DNA of 64,000 nt from Alkalicoccus halolimnae (GTDB lineage Bacteria > Bacillota > Bacilli > Bacillales > Salisediminibacteriaceae). A program made the translations under genes and the position numbers. This document shows positions 1 to 10,068 of this stretch, piece by piece. Below the pieces are notes generated by a model, which ran no database searches, had not been told where the DNA came from, and saw only the letters and a program-made list of their open reading frames with translations. Location of the stretch: positions 2,666,001 through 2,730,000 of the forward strand of contig NZ_CP144914.1 in the NCBI RefSeq assembly GCF_008014775.2, given 5' to 3'. The first letter of the stretch is position 1; each line of letters starts with the position of its first letter.

Positions 1-435
1 GTAGCACAGTTTCCAGCGAACATCATCGCGTGTAATCACATCCACGCCGCTCATCCGTTTATCCTCTGGTACAATACGCGCGTCTTTAATAATAATCGAC
101 AGCGCAGAAGCCGCAGGTTCGGGGAAATGATGCTGGCGAATATGGATGCCGCGGGTTATCTGAATATATATTTCCGCTTCCAGAATATCGGAACGCCGCA
201 GGGCTTCAAGCGCGAGCCTTTCAATTTCCTGCGCCGGATAGGGAAGCTCCATGCGGATGAGCCCCGCACTTTCCTCCATGCGCTCCATATGCTCTCTCAT
301 AGTGAAAGGAACCCCATTGTAGACACGGATCACTTCGTAAATGCCATCGCCGAACTGATGGCCTCGTTCCTGAATTGGGATAACCGGTTCGTCGACTTCA
401 ATGAACCGGTCCTGATAAAATGCAATCTCAGGCAT
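1..435 (-). CDS. dat: D-amino acid (D-alanine) transaminase, N-terminal part, cut by window edge
   Basis: PLP-dependent class IV aminotransferase that interconverts D-alanine and D-glutamate for peptidoglycan. I translated the 145 codons present; the start is an ATG at 433-435 behind a strong AAGGAGG ribosome site. The family motifs RGHQFGDGIYEVIRVYNG (about residues 24-41) and IYIQITRGIHIRQHHFPE (about 88-105) match Bacillus D-amino acid transaminases rather than branched-chain enzymes. The window ends at DVRWKLCY, just before where the family has its PLP lysine, so the catalytic residue is not visible. It follows valS by 12 bases and is probably cotranscribed with it; B. subtilis has folC here instead. 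A 4-amino-4-deoxychorismate lyase is a less likely alternative because of the DGIYEV/RVYNG pattern. Confidence 0.88.
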   Translation of the reverse strand, partial: MPEIAFYQDRFIEVDEPVIPIQERGHQFGDGIYEVIRVYNGVPFTMREHMERMEESAGLIRMELPYPAQEIERLALEALRRSDILEAEIYIQITRGIHIRQHHFPEPAASALSIIIKDARIVPEDKRMSGVDVITRDDVRWKLCY

Positions 436-447
436 GATGATGCCTCC

Positions 448-3093
448 TTAATTCTTCAGTTCTTCGAGGCGTGCGAGAACTTTGTCCCGCTGCTCGCTGT
501 AATCCTGCTCTTTAGCACGTTCCTCGTCGACGACTTTCTGAGGTGCTTTAGCGACAAACCCTTCATTGGAAAGCTTTTTCTGTACACGCGTCACTTCTCC
601 GTCCAGGCGCTTCACTTCGGTCTGCAGGCGCTTCACTTCAGCATCAAGGTCGAGCAGACCGGCAAGCGGCATGTAAAGTTCCACACCGGATAGTACAGAG
701 CTCATTGATTTTTCCGGAGCGTTAAAGTCGGTACCGACCGTCAGCTCAGACGGGTTACAGAATTTCTCGATGTACGCTTTGCCGCGCTCAAGACGTCCGA
801 GGACGTTTTCAGTGTTGGCTTTCACGTACAGCGTTATTTCTTTCGACATCGGTACGTTCAGCTCGGAGCGGGTGTTTCGTACCGAGCGGATGATTTCCTG
901 CAGCAGCTGCATGTCCTTTACAGCCTCGGCGTTAGAATACGGATTCTCTGCCGGCCACGAAGCCGTCGTGATCGAATCACCTTCGTGCGGAAGGTGCTGC
1001 CACACTTCTTCTGTAATAAACGGCATAAATGGATGCAGCAGACGCATCGTCTGATCGAGTACATATGCGAGCACCGAGCGCGTCGTATGCTTGGCATCTT
1101 CATCTTCGCTGTTTAACGGAAGCTTCGCCATTTCAATATACCAGTCGCAGAAGTCGTCCCAGATAAAGTTGTACAGGGCACGTCCTACTTCCCCGAACTC
1201 GTAAAGATCAATATACTTCGTTACGTGGGTAATCGTTTCATTCAGTCGGGTCAAAATCCATTCGTCCGCAATTGATTTCGGTCCGCTGAGGTCGATCTCC
1301 TCATATTTCAGGCCGTCCATATTCATCAGTGCAAAGCGGGAAGCGTTCCAGATTTTATTGCCGAAATTCCAGTTCGCTTCAACTTTTTCCCAGTAGAAAC
1401 GAAGGTCCTGACCCGGAGAACTGCCGGTGCTAAGGAAGAAACGAAGCGCATCTGCGCCGTAGCGGTCGATGACATCCATCGGGTCCACTCCGTTACCGAG
1501 CGACTTGCTCATTTTCCGTCCTTCGGAATCGCGCACAAGCCCGTGGATAAGCACGTCTTTAAACGGACGCTCTTCCGTAAAGTGCTGGCCCTGGAAAATC
1601 ATGCGCGCTACCCAGAAGTAAATGATGTCGTACCCTGTGACCAGGGCATCTGTCGGATAATAGCGCTTGAAGTCTTCGGCATTCTCATCCGGCCAGCCCA
1701 TCGTTGAAAACGGCCATAATGCCGAAGAAAACCACGTGTCAAGAACGTCTTCATCCTGTTCCCAGTTCTCGCTGTCCGCCGGGGCATTTCTTCCGACGTA
1801 GGTCTCGCCCGTTTCTTTATGGTGCCACGCCGGTATGCGGTGTCCCCACCAGAGCTGGCGGGAAATACACCAGTCGCGGATATTTTCGATCCAGTGCAGG
1901 TACGTTTTTTCAAAACGGTCCGGGACAAAGTTCACTTTTTCTTCCTTCTTCTGCAGTTCAATCGCCTGTTCCGCGAGAGGGCCCATCTTAACGAACCACT
2001 GCGTGGAAAGGTACGGCTCTACGACGGCACCGCTCCGCTCGGAATGGCCGACGCTGTGCTCGTGGTCTTCGATATCGAAGAGAATGTCCTGCTCCTGAAG
2101 ATCTTTAACAATCTGCTTCCGGCATTCAAACCGGTCCTGGCCTTCGTATTTGGCGGCGTTTTCGTTCATCGTCCCGCCTTCATCCATGACGAGGACACGT
2201 TCAAGGTTGTGGCGGTTGCCGATTTCAAAGTCATTCGGATCGTGGGCCGGAGTAATTTTCACCGCGCCGGAACCAAATTCCATATCCACGTAGTCGTCGG
2301 CCACAATCGGAATTTCCCGGCCGATAATCGGAAGCGTGACTGTCTGGCCGATCAGGTGCTGATAGCGCTCGTCTTTAGGGTGAACGGCGACTGCCGTATC
2401 TCCAAGCATCGTTTCCGGACGCGTCGTAGCCACTTCAATGTGCCCGGATCCGTCCGCGAGCGGATAGCGCATATGGTAAAAAGCGCCTTTGACGTCCTGA
2501 TAAATAACTTCAATATCGGAAAGCGCCGTTTTCGTTGACGGATCCCAATTGATAATGTATTCCCCGCGGTAAATCAGTCCCTCTTCATAAAGGCGGACGA
2601 ATACTTCGTTAACTGCTTCGGAAAGGCCGCTGTCGAGAGTGAACCGCTCACGCGAGTAGTCGAGAGAAAGTCCCATTTTCGCCCACTGCTCGCGGATAAA
2701 CGAAGCGTACTCCTCTTTCCAGTCCCAGCTTTTTTCAAGAAACTTTTCGCGGCCGAGGTCATAGCGGGAGACGCCTTCTTCCTTCAGCTTCCCTTCCACT
2801 TTCGCCTGCGTAGCGATACCGGCATGATCCATTCCCGGAAGCCAGAGCGCGTCGTAGCCCTGCATCCGCTTCGTGCGGATAAGAATGTCCTGAAGCGTCG
2901 TATCCCAGGCGTGTCCGAGATGAAGCTTTCCTGTGACGTTCGGCGGTGGAATGACGACCGTATACGGCTCTTTCTCCTTATCCCCCGCTGCTTCAAAAAA
3001 TCTGCCTTCCACCCAGTACGAATACCATTTGGCTTCCGTTGCCTGCGGATCGTACTTCGGCGGCATCGATAAATCCTGCTGCTGTTCTGCCAT
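448..3093 (-). CDS. valS: Valyl-tRNA synthetase
   Basis: Class I aminoacyl-tRNA synthetase that charges tRNA-Val and edits mischarged threonine; cytoplasmic. The 881-residue length is normal. HLGH at residues 58-61 is the HIGH signature, the editing domain includes [17 protein letters not shown], and [11 protein letters not shown] is the KMSKS loop in the second half. The C-terminus (about 815-881) is the tRNA-binding coiled coil, with heptads such as [15 protein letters not shown]. The start [16 protein letters not shown] is preceded by GGGAGGA at normal spacing. A T-box leader lies directly upstream, so transcription should respond to uncharged tRNA-Val. dat follows 12 bases downstream. Confidence 0.98.
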   Translation of the reverse strand: MAEQQQDLSMPPKYDPQATEAKWYSYWVEGRFFEAAGDKEKEPYTVVIPPPNVTGKLHLGHAWDTTLQDILIRTKRMQGYDALWLPGMDHAGIATQAKVEGKLKEEGVSRYDLGREKFLEKSWDWKEEYASFIREQWAKMGLSLDYSRERFTLDSGLSEAVNEVFVRLYEEGLIYRGEYIINWDPSTKTALSDIEVIYQDVKGAFYHMRYPLADGSGHIEVATTRPETMLGDTAVAVHPKDERYQHLIGQTVTLPIIGREIPIVADDYVDMEFGSGAVKITPAHDPNDFEIGNRHNLERVLVMDEGGTMNENAAKYEGQDRFECRKQIVKDLQEQDILFDIEDHEHSVGHSERSGAVVEPYLSTQWFVKMGPLAEQAIELQKKEEKVNFVPDRFEKTYLHWIENIRDWCISRQLWWGHRIPAWHHKETGETYVGRNAPADSENWEQDEDVLDTWFSSALWPFSTMGWPDENAEDFKRYYPTDALVTGYDIIYFWVARMIFQGQHFTEERPFKDVLIHGLVRDSEGRKMSKSLGNGVDPMDVIDRYGADALRFFLSTGSSPGQDLRFYWEKVEANWNFGNKIWNASRFALMNMDGLKYEEIDLSGPKSIADEWILTRLNETITHVTKYIDLYEFGEVGRALYNFIWDDFCDWYIEMAKLPLNSEDEDAKHTTRSVLAYVLDQTMRLLHPFMPFITEEVWQHLPHEGDSITTASWPAENPYSNAEAVKDMQLLQEIIRSVRNTRSELNVPMSKEITLYVKANTENVLGRLERGKAYIEKFCNPSELTVGTDFNAPEKSMSSVLSGVELYMPLAGLLDLDAEVKRLQTEVKRLDGEVTRVQKKLSNEGFVAKAPQKVVDEERAKEQDYSEQRDKVLARLEELKN

Positions 3094-3120
3094 GCGTATC
3101 TTCCTCCCATTGATTTTTTA

Positions 3121-3410
3121 CACACAAAAAGCCCCCCTGCCTCAAAGGACGAAGAGGGCTGTAATCCTCGCGGTACCACCTTTGTTTACTGTCCATTCTC
3201 CTCCGGCTTTAAACGCTTCCGGCACGATGTCCAGTACACTCCCGGCCGTAACGTGGCTGAACCGTCCGCGGCTACTCTGCTTCACAGCGGCTGCTCCGGA
3301 GCGACTTTCCCGTTTTCCATCACAGACGGCCTCCCAGCGGCAGTTTATGCCGGCCGTCCTCTCTGAGAAATTTTCGACGGTACTCTTCTCCATCTCTGCA
3401 TGTCTTCTAT
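3121..3410 (-). promoter_or_regulatory. T-box leader of valS (tRNA-Val sensing)
   Basis: The minus strand carries the T-box core AGGTGGTACCGCG (about 3168-3182), which pairs with the NCCA end of uncharged tRNA. It is followed by a terminator whose arms AGCCCTC and GGGGGCT precede a T-run at 3126-3130. Upstream in stem I, the pattern GGGAAA-GTC-GCTCCGGAG fits a specifier loop, giving GUC (plus-strand 3303-3305), a valine codon. The same pattern reads UUC in the pheS leader of this window, which supports the assignment. Antitermination by uncharged tRNA-Val is the known T-box mechanism; the exact 5' end is inferred. Confidence 0.93.
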
Positions 3411-3436
3411 TCACATTTTACAACGGCGGCTGTCAA
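3408..3436 (-). promoter_or_regulatory. Possible sigma-A promoter of the valS T-box transcript
   Basis: A perfect TTGACA -35 hexamer on the minus strand (3431-3436) lies between the NUDIX stop codon and the T-box leader. The matching -10 is poor (around 3408-3414), so only the -35 is clear. Confidence 0.4.
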
Positions 3437-3445
3437 GAATCAATA

Positions 3446-3922
3446 CTATGAATCGATGAGCCCCGCCTGGACCCCTTTTTGCTTATAAAGCGAAAGGAAA
3501 TGCTTATGGGACGGGCGCAGTTCCTGTGGCAGGGCCGTGAGCGGAAACCAGCGCAGCTCGAGTGTTTCCTCGTCGCTTTCGGAAAGATCTCCGCCCGGGT
3601 TCATACACGTATAAAGCGTCGTTACGGCATAATAAGGATCTCCATTCGGAGCCTCCACATAGTAATCTTCTCCGGAAAAGACGCCGAACACGTGCAGTTC
3701 TTCGTCCGGAAGCTTAAGTCCGGTTTCTTCTTCCACTTCCCGCCGGGCGGTTTCCCGGAAACTTTCTCCGACTTCCATCAGACCGCCGGGAAGTCCCCAA
3801 TGGCCGTCGTCGCGTTTTTGAAGCAGAATATCATCCGCTTCTGTATGTACAATGACCGAAGCTCCCGGCAGAAGCAGCGTTTTACTGCCGACCTGGTCCC
3901 GCAGTTCTTTAAAATAACTCAT
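3446..3922 (-). CDS. NUDIX hydrolase
   Basis: Small Mg2+-dependent pyrophosphohydrolase of the NUDIX superfamily; the substrate (nucleotide sugar, dNTP or other X-linked nucleoside diphosphate) cannot be told from sequence. The NUDIX box is intact, with GLMEVGESF followed by RETARREVEEETGL, including the REVEEE metal-binding core, at about residues 48-70. I place the start at ATG 3920-3922 (MSYFKELRDQ) rather than the in-frame GTG three codons upstream: GGAGG sits 8 bases before the ATG but would overlap the GTG. Length 158 residues, typical for the family. It sits alone between the valS leader and a 1.25-kb repeat-filled gap, where B. subtilis has spoVID and ysxE. Confidence 0.9.
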   Translation of the reverse strand: MSYFKELRDQVGSKTLLLPGASVIVHTEADDILLQKRDDGHWGLPGGLMEVGESFRETARREVEEETGLKLPDEELHVFGVFSGEDYYVEAPNGDPYYAVTTLYTCMNPGGDLSESDEETLELRWFPLTALPQELRPSHKHFLSLYKQKGVQAGLIDS

Positions 3923-4124
3923 TACATCCACCTCCTCAGGCTAGTGTAGCGGATTCCTCTGTAATTAGCGACCATTTTCCAGACCGCACCTGCTGAAAAA
4001 GTTCCATTTAACACCGTATATTAAGAATACAAACAGAAAATGCTGCCCTTGTTACTAAAACAAAAACCGTACATAAAGGCTTCTTTATACTTAAAAATTT
4101 CAGCTATCTGCACAGCAGTAGGGG

Positions 4125-4266
4125 GCTGCCGCTTCCGCCTGACGATGGACGCTTTCCGGAGGGAACGACCTCAGCTAATTTCTTCCTTTCAATGATCGGA
4201 AGAAATGGATCTTCGGTTCGTCCTCAAATCCTCCCGGAGTCGCCATCTTCGGCTTCCGCAGCAGCT
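4125..4266 (-). repeat. Structured intergenic repeat, R1 type (copy i)
   Basis: Read on the minus strand this copy folds into nested stems: outer GATGG-CG with CG-T-CCATC, and a central perfect hairpin ATTTCTTCC / GGAAGAAAT (4178-4186 with 4198-4206). Fixed unpaired motifs GACTCC, GAAGATCC, AGCTGAGG and GGAAAGC are shared with the other copies. It is non-coding. It lies in the 3923-5189 gap, which otherwise holds further repeats and no gene I can support. Confidence 0.8.
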
Positions 4267-4290
4267 CTAAAGCTGACAGCTTTTCTTATT

Positions 4291-4595
4291 ATATAAATTG
4301 AACTTAATATTTATATAGATAGAAGGTATGACGACGAAAGCGGTCTTCCCTATCGAAAGAAAGAATGGTGTTATCTTTTTGAACGGCAGAGCGTTTTTGG
4401 CGGAAGAACTGAAAAGAAGGACAGGCCGATGCAGAGCCCATGGGGCGGCTCCGGGGCGAAATTAGGTCGAGTCGAAGATCCATTCCGCCAGACCATAGGG
4501 AGGAAGGGGTTAGCTGAGGCCGGTCCTGCGCCCCTTGGAAACGAAATCGGCTGGTTACAGAAACGGAACCTAATTATTAAGTTCAACATCTATAA
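4291..4595 (+). mobile_element. MITE-like element with terminal inverted repeats carrying an R1 repeat (copy A)
   Basis: Left end TTGAACTTAATATTTA (from 4298) and right end TAATTATTAAGTTCAA (to 4586) are inverted repeats matching at 15 of 16 positions. The same ends bound two other copies at 12.5 kb and 59.3 kb. Inside, the right half (about 4430-4552) is an R1 structured repeat; the left 130 bp is conserved among the three copies and contains a short open frame. No transposase is present, so any movement would need one elsewhere. Exact ends and target duplication are not clear. Confidence 0.65.
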
Positions 4596-4699
4596 CTGTA
4601 TTAGTTTTCAGTATTGTTATTAAAGAGCGTCTCTGCCCGGGAGCTGGCTTTACTGAATGGAAAGTCTATTAATGAAAGACAGACCTTCTCTTTATATCA

Positions 4700-4825
4700 T
4701 TCACAAAAACGAAGCGGAAGCCGGCCCGTTGAGAAGGAGGTCGGAAGATCCCACAGGAAGCAAGTCCGAGGTAGTTAAGAACTCCCCCACAACAGAGCTG
4801 AAGCGAAGTTATCTATAATAACCAC
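4700..4825 (+). repeat. Intergenic repeat, R2 type
   Basis: Shares ACGAAGCGGAA at its left, GGAAGATCCC and AAGTCCGAGG in the middle and CAGAGCTGAAGCGAAGTT at its right with copies at 22.07-22.19 kb and 36.08-36.19 kb. Non-coding, function unknown. Confidence 0.65.
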
Positions 4826-4956
4826 AGCGAACGTTATCAGAAACACTTTTGCTGAATAGTTTCACCATTATAGACGTAAATAACCTTCAATATTTTATTT
4901 TCTAAGTAGACTTCCTAAAAGTCTGCCGCCTAAAGAAACCTCTGACCTGTCCCCTT

Positions 4957-5092
4957 CTTTCTGAAGCGAACGGCGGTGACTCCTGCGGGATTTAAGCAAA
5001 GTCTGAAGATCCTTTATGGAGAAGCCGCGCTTCTCCGTAAAGAGCTGAGGACGAGCCCCGCGGAAAGCTTCCGCCGGTGAGCGCAGGAAAGA
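4957..5092 (+). repeat. Structured intergenic repeat, R3 type (copy m)
   Basis: Nested stems: GGCGG with CCGCC; CC-T-GCGGG with CCCGCGG (one bulged T); and a central 13-bp hairpin CTTTATGGAGAAG / CTTCTCCGTAAAG (5012-5024 with 5030-5042). Motifs GACTCC, GAAGATCC, AGCTGAGGACGAG and GGAAAGC are those of the R1 repeats, so R1 and R3 look like one superfamily. Confidence 0.75.
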
Positions 5093-5159
5093 AAAGAACC
5101 GGTGTATATACAGAATAACCGGTAATTGTACAAAGAAGAAGACTTTGTCTACAAACCAA

Positions 5160-5181
5160 AAGCCGCCCGGAAAGGCGGCTT
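5160..5181 (-). terminator. Rho-independent terminator of the hem operon
   Basis: Stem AAGCCGCC / GGCGGCTT right after the hemL stop, followed on the minus strand by TTTTGGTTT. Confidence 0.75.
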
Positions 5182-5189
5182 TCTTTTCT

Positions 5190-6485
5190 TTATTTACTTT
5201 CGTAAGCCATGATGGAAAAAGCTTTCTCTGCAGCTTCGAGTGTTTTGTCGATATCTGCTTCCGTATGCTTCGTGGATAGAAACAGCCCTTCAAACTGGGA
5301 TGGAGGAACGGATACACCGTTTTCCAGCATCAGATTAAAATAGCGGCTGAACATGTCAAGATCCGACGTTTTTGCCGTTTCAAAATCCCGTACCACTTCA
5401 TTTGTAAAGAAGAAACCGACCATCGATCCGGCACGCGTCGTCCAGTGAGGAATGCCGTGCTTTTCTGCCGCAGCAGCGAGTCCTTTTTCCAATCTTCTGC
5501 CGATTTTCTCAAAGTACTCGTAGCTCTCCGGCGTCAGCTGGCTGATCGTCTCATAGCCGGCTGTCATTGCGAGCGGGTTGCCGGAAAGCGTGCCCGCCTG
5601 ATAAATGTTCCCTTCCGGAGCAATCCGTTCCATAATGTCGCGTCTTCCTCCGAAAGCACCTGCCGGCAGTCCACCGCCGATGACTTTACCGAGGCAGGTA
5701 AGGTCCGGAGTTACCCCGAGCTCTCCCTGAGCACAGTTATAACCGACGCGGAAGCCGGTCATTACTTCATCAAAAATAAGCAGGGAACCGTATTGTTCTG
5801 TCACTTCGCGGATGCCTTCCAGATAACCTGGATCAGGACGGACAACGCCCATATTGCCGGTAACAGGTTCAATAATGACACCGGCAATATCGTCCCCGAA
5901 TTTTTCAAAGGCAAGCTTCAGGCTTTCCAGATCGTTGTATGGAACGGTCAGCGTGTTGGAAGCAATGGAATCGGGTACTCCCGGACTGTCCGGTAGTCCG
6001 AGTGTTGCTACACCGGAACCTGCTTTAATCAGAAGGGAGTCCGTGTGACCGTGATAACAACCTTCAAACTTCAGAATTTTGCTGCGTCCTGTGTAGCCCC
6101 GTGCAAGGCGGAGTGCACTCATCGTTGCTTCTGTGCCGGAGCTTGTCATACGCACGACTTCCACAGAGGGAACGCGGTCAATGATCAGCTCGGCCAGCTT
6201 TGTTTCCGTTACGTGGGGTGCGCCGAAGCTCGTGCCTTTTTCCGCTGTTTCTTTAATTGCATCAATGACCTGCTTGTCGGCATGTCCGTGAATGAGCGGT
6301 CCCCAGGAAAGGATGTAGTCAATATACTCATTGCCATCGAGATCCCATAGCCTGGAGCCTTCTCCTTTATCAAAATAAACCGGGTCGCGCCCAACAGAAT
6401 TAAATGCCCGCACCGGACTGTTCACACCGCCCGGCATAAGCGGTTTTGCTTGTGCAAATGCTTCAGAAGATCGGTTCCAGTTCAT
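5190..6485 (-). CDS. hemL: Glutamate-1-semialdehyde 2,1-aminomutase
   Basis: PLP enzyme converting glutamate-1-semialdehyde to 5-aminolevulinate, the second step of C5-route haem synthesis. The 431-residue length is standard. The PLP lysine is K267 in [17 protein letters not shown]; the fold-type I motifs [15 protein letters not shown] (115-129) and FDEVMTGFR (238-246) are intact. It is the last gene of hemA-X-C-D-B-L, 20 bases behind hemB, and a terminator follows. B. subtilis has spoVID and ysxE beyond this point; they are absent here. Confidence 0.98.
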   Translation of the reverse strand: MNWNRSSEAFAQAKPLMPGGVNSPVRAFNSVGRDPVYFDKGEGSRLWDLDGNEYIDYILSWGPLIHGHADKQVIDAIKETAEKGTSFGAPHVTETKLAELIIDRVPSVEVVRMTSSGTEATMSALRLARGYTGRSKILKFEGCYHGHTDSLLIKAGSGVATLGLPDSPGVPDSIASNTLTVPYNDLESLKLAFEKFGDDIAGVIIEPVTGNMGVVRPDPGYLEGIREVTEQYGSLLIFDEVMTGFRVGYNCAQGELGVTPDLTCLGKVIGGGLPAGAFGGRRDIMERIAPEGNIYQAGTLSGNPLAMTAGYETISQLTPESYEYFEKIGRRLEKGLAAAAEKHGIPHWTTRAGSMVGFFFTNEVVRDFETAKTSDLDMFSRYFNLMLENGVSVPPSQFEGLFLSTKHTEADIDKTLEAAEKAFSIMAYESK

Positions 6486-6505
6486 ATAAACACCTCGTTA
6501 ATGAA

Positions 6506-7480
6506 TTATTTGTTCAGCCAGTCGGCAACATCTTTCGCAAAGTACGTGAGAATCAAGTCAGCTCCGGCCCGCTTCATGCTTACCATTTTCTCCATTACGA
6601 CTGCCTCTTCATCGATCCAGCCGTTCTGGGCAGCTGCTTTAACCATCGAATATTCCCCGCTGACGTTATAGGCTACAATCGGCAGTTCTTCGCGTTCTCT
6701 TACGTCACGAATAATATCGAGGTAGGAAAGGGCCGGCTTGACGATAAGGAAATCGGCGCCTTCTTCCACATCGGAGCGTGCTTCGCGAAAAGCTTCGCGG
6801 CGGTTCGCAGGATCCATTTGATACGTTTTGCGGTCTCCGGACTGCGGAGAGGAATGCGCCGCATCACGAAACGGCCCGTAAAAAGCAGATGAGTACTTGA
6901 CCGAATAGCTCATAACGGGTACGTGCTTGAAGCCCGCTTCATCAAGTCCCTGACGGATCGCTGTCGTAAAACCATCCATCATATTGGAAGGGGCGATAAT
7001 GTCCGCTCCCGCTTCCGCCTGGGAAACGGCTGTTTTGACGAGCAGGTCAAGCGACTCATCGTTAAGAATCTGCCCGTCCTGAACGACGCCGCAGTGCCCG
7101 TGATCGGTAAACTGACAGAGACACGTATCGGCAATAACCGTCAGTTCCGGATGATTTGCTTTAATCTGCCGGGTGGCGCGCTGCACAATGCCTTCTGTAT
7201 CGTAGGCACTTGTGCCGACAGCGTCTTTATGGGCCGGAACACCGAAAAGAATAATCGCCTGAATACCTTTCTCCACCGCTTCTGCAGCTTCTGCATCGAC
7301 GCGGTCAAGCGACCACTGGTACACCCCGGGCATGGAATTGACCGGATTTTTAATATCGTTTCCGTCCATGACGAAAATAGGATAAATTAAATCTTTCGTA
7401 TGCACGTGCGTTTCGCGTACTAAATCCCGCATTCCTTTTGAATTACGAAGGCGGCGGTGACGGTCAAAAGAATAATTCAT
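6506..7480 (-). CDS. hemB: Porphobilinogen synthase (5-aminolevulinate dehydratase)
   Basis: Condenses two 5-aminolevulinate molecules into porphobilinogen. Active-site lysines are K195 ([14 protein letters not shown]) and K248 ([12 protein letters not shown]). The zinc-site cysteines C120, C122 and C130 are present ([14 protein letters not shown]), so this is a zinc-type enzyme. Its ATG overlaps the hemD stop as ATGA, indicating translational coupling; GGAAGG precedes the start. Confidence 0.98.
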   Translation of the reverse strand: MNYSFDRHRRLRNSKGMRDLVRETHVHTKDLIYPIFVMDGNDIKNPVNSMPGVYQWSLDRVDAEAAEAVEKGIQAIILFGVPAHKDAVGTSAYDTEGIVQRATRQIKANHPELTVIADTCLCQFTDHGHCGVVQDGQILNDESLDLLVKTAVSQAEAGADIIAPSNMMDGFTTAIRQGLDEAGFKHVPVMSYSVKYSSAFYGPFRDAAHSSPQSGDRKTYQMDPANRREAFREARSDVEEGADFLIVKPALSYLDIIRDVREREELPIVAYNVSGEYSMVKAAAQNGWIDEEAVVMEKMVSMKRAGADLILTYFAKDVADWLNK

Positions 7481-8202
7481 CGTTTCACCTTCCTGTTTTT
7501 AATGGTATCGATCAAAGCTTCTATCGTGTACGTCTGCGGAACCAGGACCTCCCGGGAAGTTTTTTTGCCGAGAGCCTCCGCGGTGACGCTGCCGATGCAG
7601 CCGTACGAAACATTCTCCGGTACATCTTCAGCTTTCACAAAAGTAAAAAAAGCGTCGACAGCCGTAGGACTCATGAAGATAACGATATCGACGTCCTGGA
7701 GTGCCTCGGGAAGTTTTATGCCAGCCGCATCATTAGGCAGCGTATCGTACAGCACCACATCTTTCACGGTCCTGCCTTCTGCGAGAAGCTGCTCTTTCAG
7801 GAAGGGACGGGACTTTTTGCTGCGCGGATAAATGATCCTGTCTCCCGGTTCTGTTTCTGCGAGCAGCTTGTCTGCAAGAGCTTCGGCGCGAAATTCCTGC
7901 GGTATCAACGATACGCTGTAACCTTGATTTTCGGCATAGGCTGCCGTTTTGGAGCCTACACAGGCAATTTTCGCCTTCATCAGGCCTGCAGCAGCTGCCT
8001 CCTTCCAGAAACGGACGCTGTTCACGCTCGTAAAAACGAGCCAGTCCGTTTCCTTCAATTCAGGAATATCAGCCGGAAGCGCTGCCAGCCGGATAAGCGG
8101 CAGATCAATACAGTTCCACCCTTCCGCTTCCAAGGCGGTACGGAGCGGAGCCAGCTGATGTTCTGCTCTTGTATTTAGAAGCGTCAGCGGTCGCTGTTCC
8201 AT
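7477..8202 (-). CDS. hemD: Uroporphyrinogen-III synthase
   Basis: Closes and rearranges hydroxymethylbilane into uroporphyrinogen III. HemD sequences are poorly conserved, but the two-lobe pattern is visible: [13 protein letters not shown] in lobe one, [12 protein letters not shown] and [12 protein letters not shown] in lobe two. Position between hemC and hemB and the 241-residue length support the call. It starts 9 bases behind the hemC stop and overlaps hemB by four bases. Confidence 0.95.
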   Translation of the reverse strand: MEQRPLTLLNTRAEHQLAPLRTALEAEGWNCIDLPLIRLAALPADIPELKETDWLVFTSVNSVRFWKEAAAAGLMKAKIACVGSKTAAYAENQGYSVSLIPQEFRAEALADKLLAETEPGDRIIYPRSKKSRPFLKEQLLAEGRTVKDVVLYDTLPNDAAGIKLPEALQDVDIVIFMSPTAVDAFFTFVKAEDVPENVSYGCIGSVTAEALGKKTSREVLVPQTYTIEALIDTIKNRKVKR

Positions 8203-8211
8203 CGTATCCCT

Positions 8212-9144
8212 CTATTCGCCGAGTTCCGCTTTCACTTTGTCCAGCACTTCCTTGGCACCTTCATCAAGCATTTTCTGAGCAGCCTGTTTACCGATCGCAA
8301 CCGGATCATGGCCGGTAATGGATTCTTTAAATACCTGCTTCCCATCCGGAGAAGCAACGAGCGCAGTTAAAGCGACCTGGTTGTCTTCCATCAGTGTCGC
8401 ATAGCCGCCGATCGGCACCTGGCAGCCGCCTTCCACGGTGTGCAGGAAGGAACGTTCCGCCGAAACAGTTCGTGCCGTCAGCGGATCATCAATTTTTTTC
8501 AATAAGTCGAGCAGTTCCTGGTCATCTTCGCGGCACTCAATGCCGAGTGCCCCCTGCCCTACTGCAGGTATACACGTTTCCGGAGGAAGAAATTCCGAAA
8601 CGATTGATGGATCCCAGCCGACACGCTTCAAGCCTGCCGCTGCAAGAATAATCGCGTCGTATCCTTCTTCGCGGCACTTGCGGAGACGGGTTTCGATATT
8701 TCCCCGGATCCATTCAATTTTCAGGTCCGGACGCTGAATCAGCACCTGTGCACCGCGGCGGAGGCTGCTCGTTCCGACAACAGCGCCTTCAGGGAGGTCC
8801 ATCAGCTTTACGCCGCTGTTGGAAATAAAGGCATCCCGCGGATCTTCGCGTTCCGGTACGGCTCCTACAGTAAGACCTTCTGCCATATGCGACGGCAGGT
8901 CTTTCATACTGTGTACCGCCATATCAATTTCTCCGTCGTACATCGCTTTTTCTATTTCCTTTACAAAAAGCCCTTTGCCACCGACTTTGGAAAGGGTTAC
9001 GTCTAATATTTGATCGCCTTTCGTGACGATTTCTTTGATTTCGAATTCATATGGGACGCCAAGTTCCTTGAACTTTTCGATAACCCATCTTGTCTGGGTC
9101 ATAGCCAGGTTGCTGCGGCGGGACCCGATGATAATTTTACGCAT
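8212..9144 (-). CDS. hemC: Porphobilinogen deaminase (hydroxymethylbilane synthase)
   Basis: Polymerises four porphobilinogens into hydroxymethylbilane. C241 in [13 protein letters not shown] is the residue that binds the dipyrromethane cofactor. KGLFVKEIE and AVHSMKDLP (domain 1, aspartate of the catalytic site) and [10 protein letters not shown] are intact. Length 310 is normal. GGAGG lies upstream of the ATG at 9142-9144. The gap to hemX is 111 bases. Confidence 0.98.
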   Translation of the reverse strand: MRKIIIGSRRSNLAMTQTRWVIEKFKELGVPYEFEIKEIVTKGDQILDVTLSKVGGKGLFVKEIEKAMYDGEIDMAVHSMKDLPSHMAEGLTVGAVPEREDPRDAFISNSGVKLMDLPEGAVVGTSSLRRGAQVLIQRPDLKIEWIRGNIETRLRKCREEGYDAIILAAAGLKRVGWDPSIVSEFLPPETCIPAVGQGALGIECREDDQELLDLLKKIDDPLTARTVSAERSFLHTVEGGCQVPIGGYATLMEDNQVALTALVASPDGKQVFKESITGHDPVAIGKQAAQKMLDEGAKEVLDKVKAELGE

Positions 9145-9255
9145 ATGATGAAGTTCCTCCTTCTGAATAATTGAAGCTTTGCCTATAAGCAGGAAACTTT
9201 TTCAGCACGTCCCCTGCCATGGCTATTGTAACATTTTCCTTTCACCTGCGTGCAT

Positions 9256-10068
9256 TTACCAGATATGAAAACTGGAGAAAACGCTGGAGAGAAAGTAATT
9301 GATAAGAAGCAGCAGAAAAGCCGCCGTATTAAATAAGGCAAGGTTATATCCACGCATGCCTGCGACACGGTACTGGACGAGAAACGCCCCGTATACGATC
9401 AGTACGAGAAACGAACTGAGAATTTTCATGTCGAACCAGGGAATGGCGCCTACGGATACAGATGCCCAGATCACCCCGAGAATCAGCCCCGTAAACAGCA
9501 GAGGCAGACCGATCAGAGCGCCGTAATAGGCACTCCGCTCCAAATTGGAAAGGTTGCCGAATTTCTCCAGCCAGGTGCCCCATATTTTCCTTTTTAAAAG
9601 TTTATGCTGAACAACATAAAGCAGGGAAAAAGCGAAAGATACGGTAAATGCCCCGTAGGAAAGCATCAGCAGGCTCACGTGCACGACTAAAAACTCCGTA
9701 ATAAGAACGTCAGCAAGCTGCTGCGAAACGTCTCCGGCAGGCGAAATCAGGCTTATGGAAAGCAGCGTAAACCCGATTGCGTTAACAAGCAGCATAAAGA
9801 CGTTCATTTTAAGCATGCGATTTAATACGAGCGAAACAGTGACGAGTATCCAGGCGTAGACGAACATCCCTTCAAAAGCTGTCATCAATGGCAGTCTGTC
9901 CAGCGTTAAAAAACGCCGGATAAATAGAAAGAGCTGGAGTATCCAGACGACAGAAAGCAACCAGAAGGCCACTCGATTGACCTTCTGGTTGTTCTGCATG
10001 AAATCAATAAAGTAGCCGAGAACGCTGATCGAATAAAATACCAGGATCAAAGCGTAAAGCATATTCAT
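9256..10068 (-). CDS. hemX: HemX, cytochrome c assembly-family membrane protein of the haem operon
   Basis: Integral membrane protein of the CcsA/HemX family, 270 residues with about eight hydrophobic segments. In B. subtilis HemX lowers the amount of HemA protein, so a feedback role on the first enzyme is likely (known for the family, inferred here). Its ATG overlaps the hemA stop as ATGA, so the two are translationally coupled. It lacks an obvious WWD haem-handling motif, which separates it from true CcsA. Confidence 0.92.
   Translation of the reverse strand: MNMLYALILVFYSISVLGYFIDFMQNNQKVNRVAFWLLSVVWILQLFLFIRRFLTLDRLPLMTAFEGMFVYAWILVTVSLVLNRMLKMNVFMLLVNAIGFTLLSISLISPAGDVSQQLADVLITEFLVVHVSLLMLSYGAFTVSFAFSLLYVVQHKLLKRKIWGTWLEKFGNLSNLERSAYYGALIGLPLLFTGLILGVIWASVSVGAIPWFDMKILSSFLVLIVYGAFLVQYRVAGMRGYNLALFNTAAFLLLLINYFLSSVFSSFHIW

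Noticed and set aside
1819..2538. 239-residue plus-strand frame inside valS
   Set aside because: Antisense to a well-supported essential gene; no independent evidence.
3923..5189. CRISPR array in the repeat-rich gap
   Set aside because: Repeats are long, imperfect, in both orientations and without regular spacers; no cas genes in the window.
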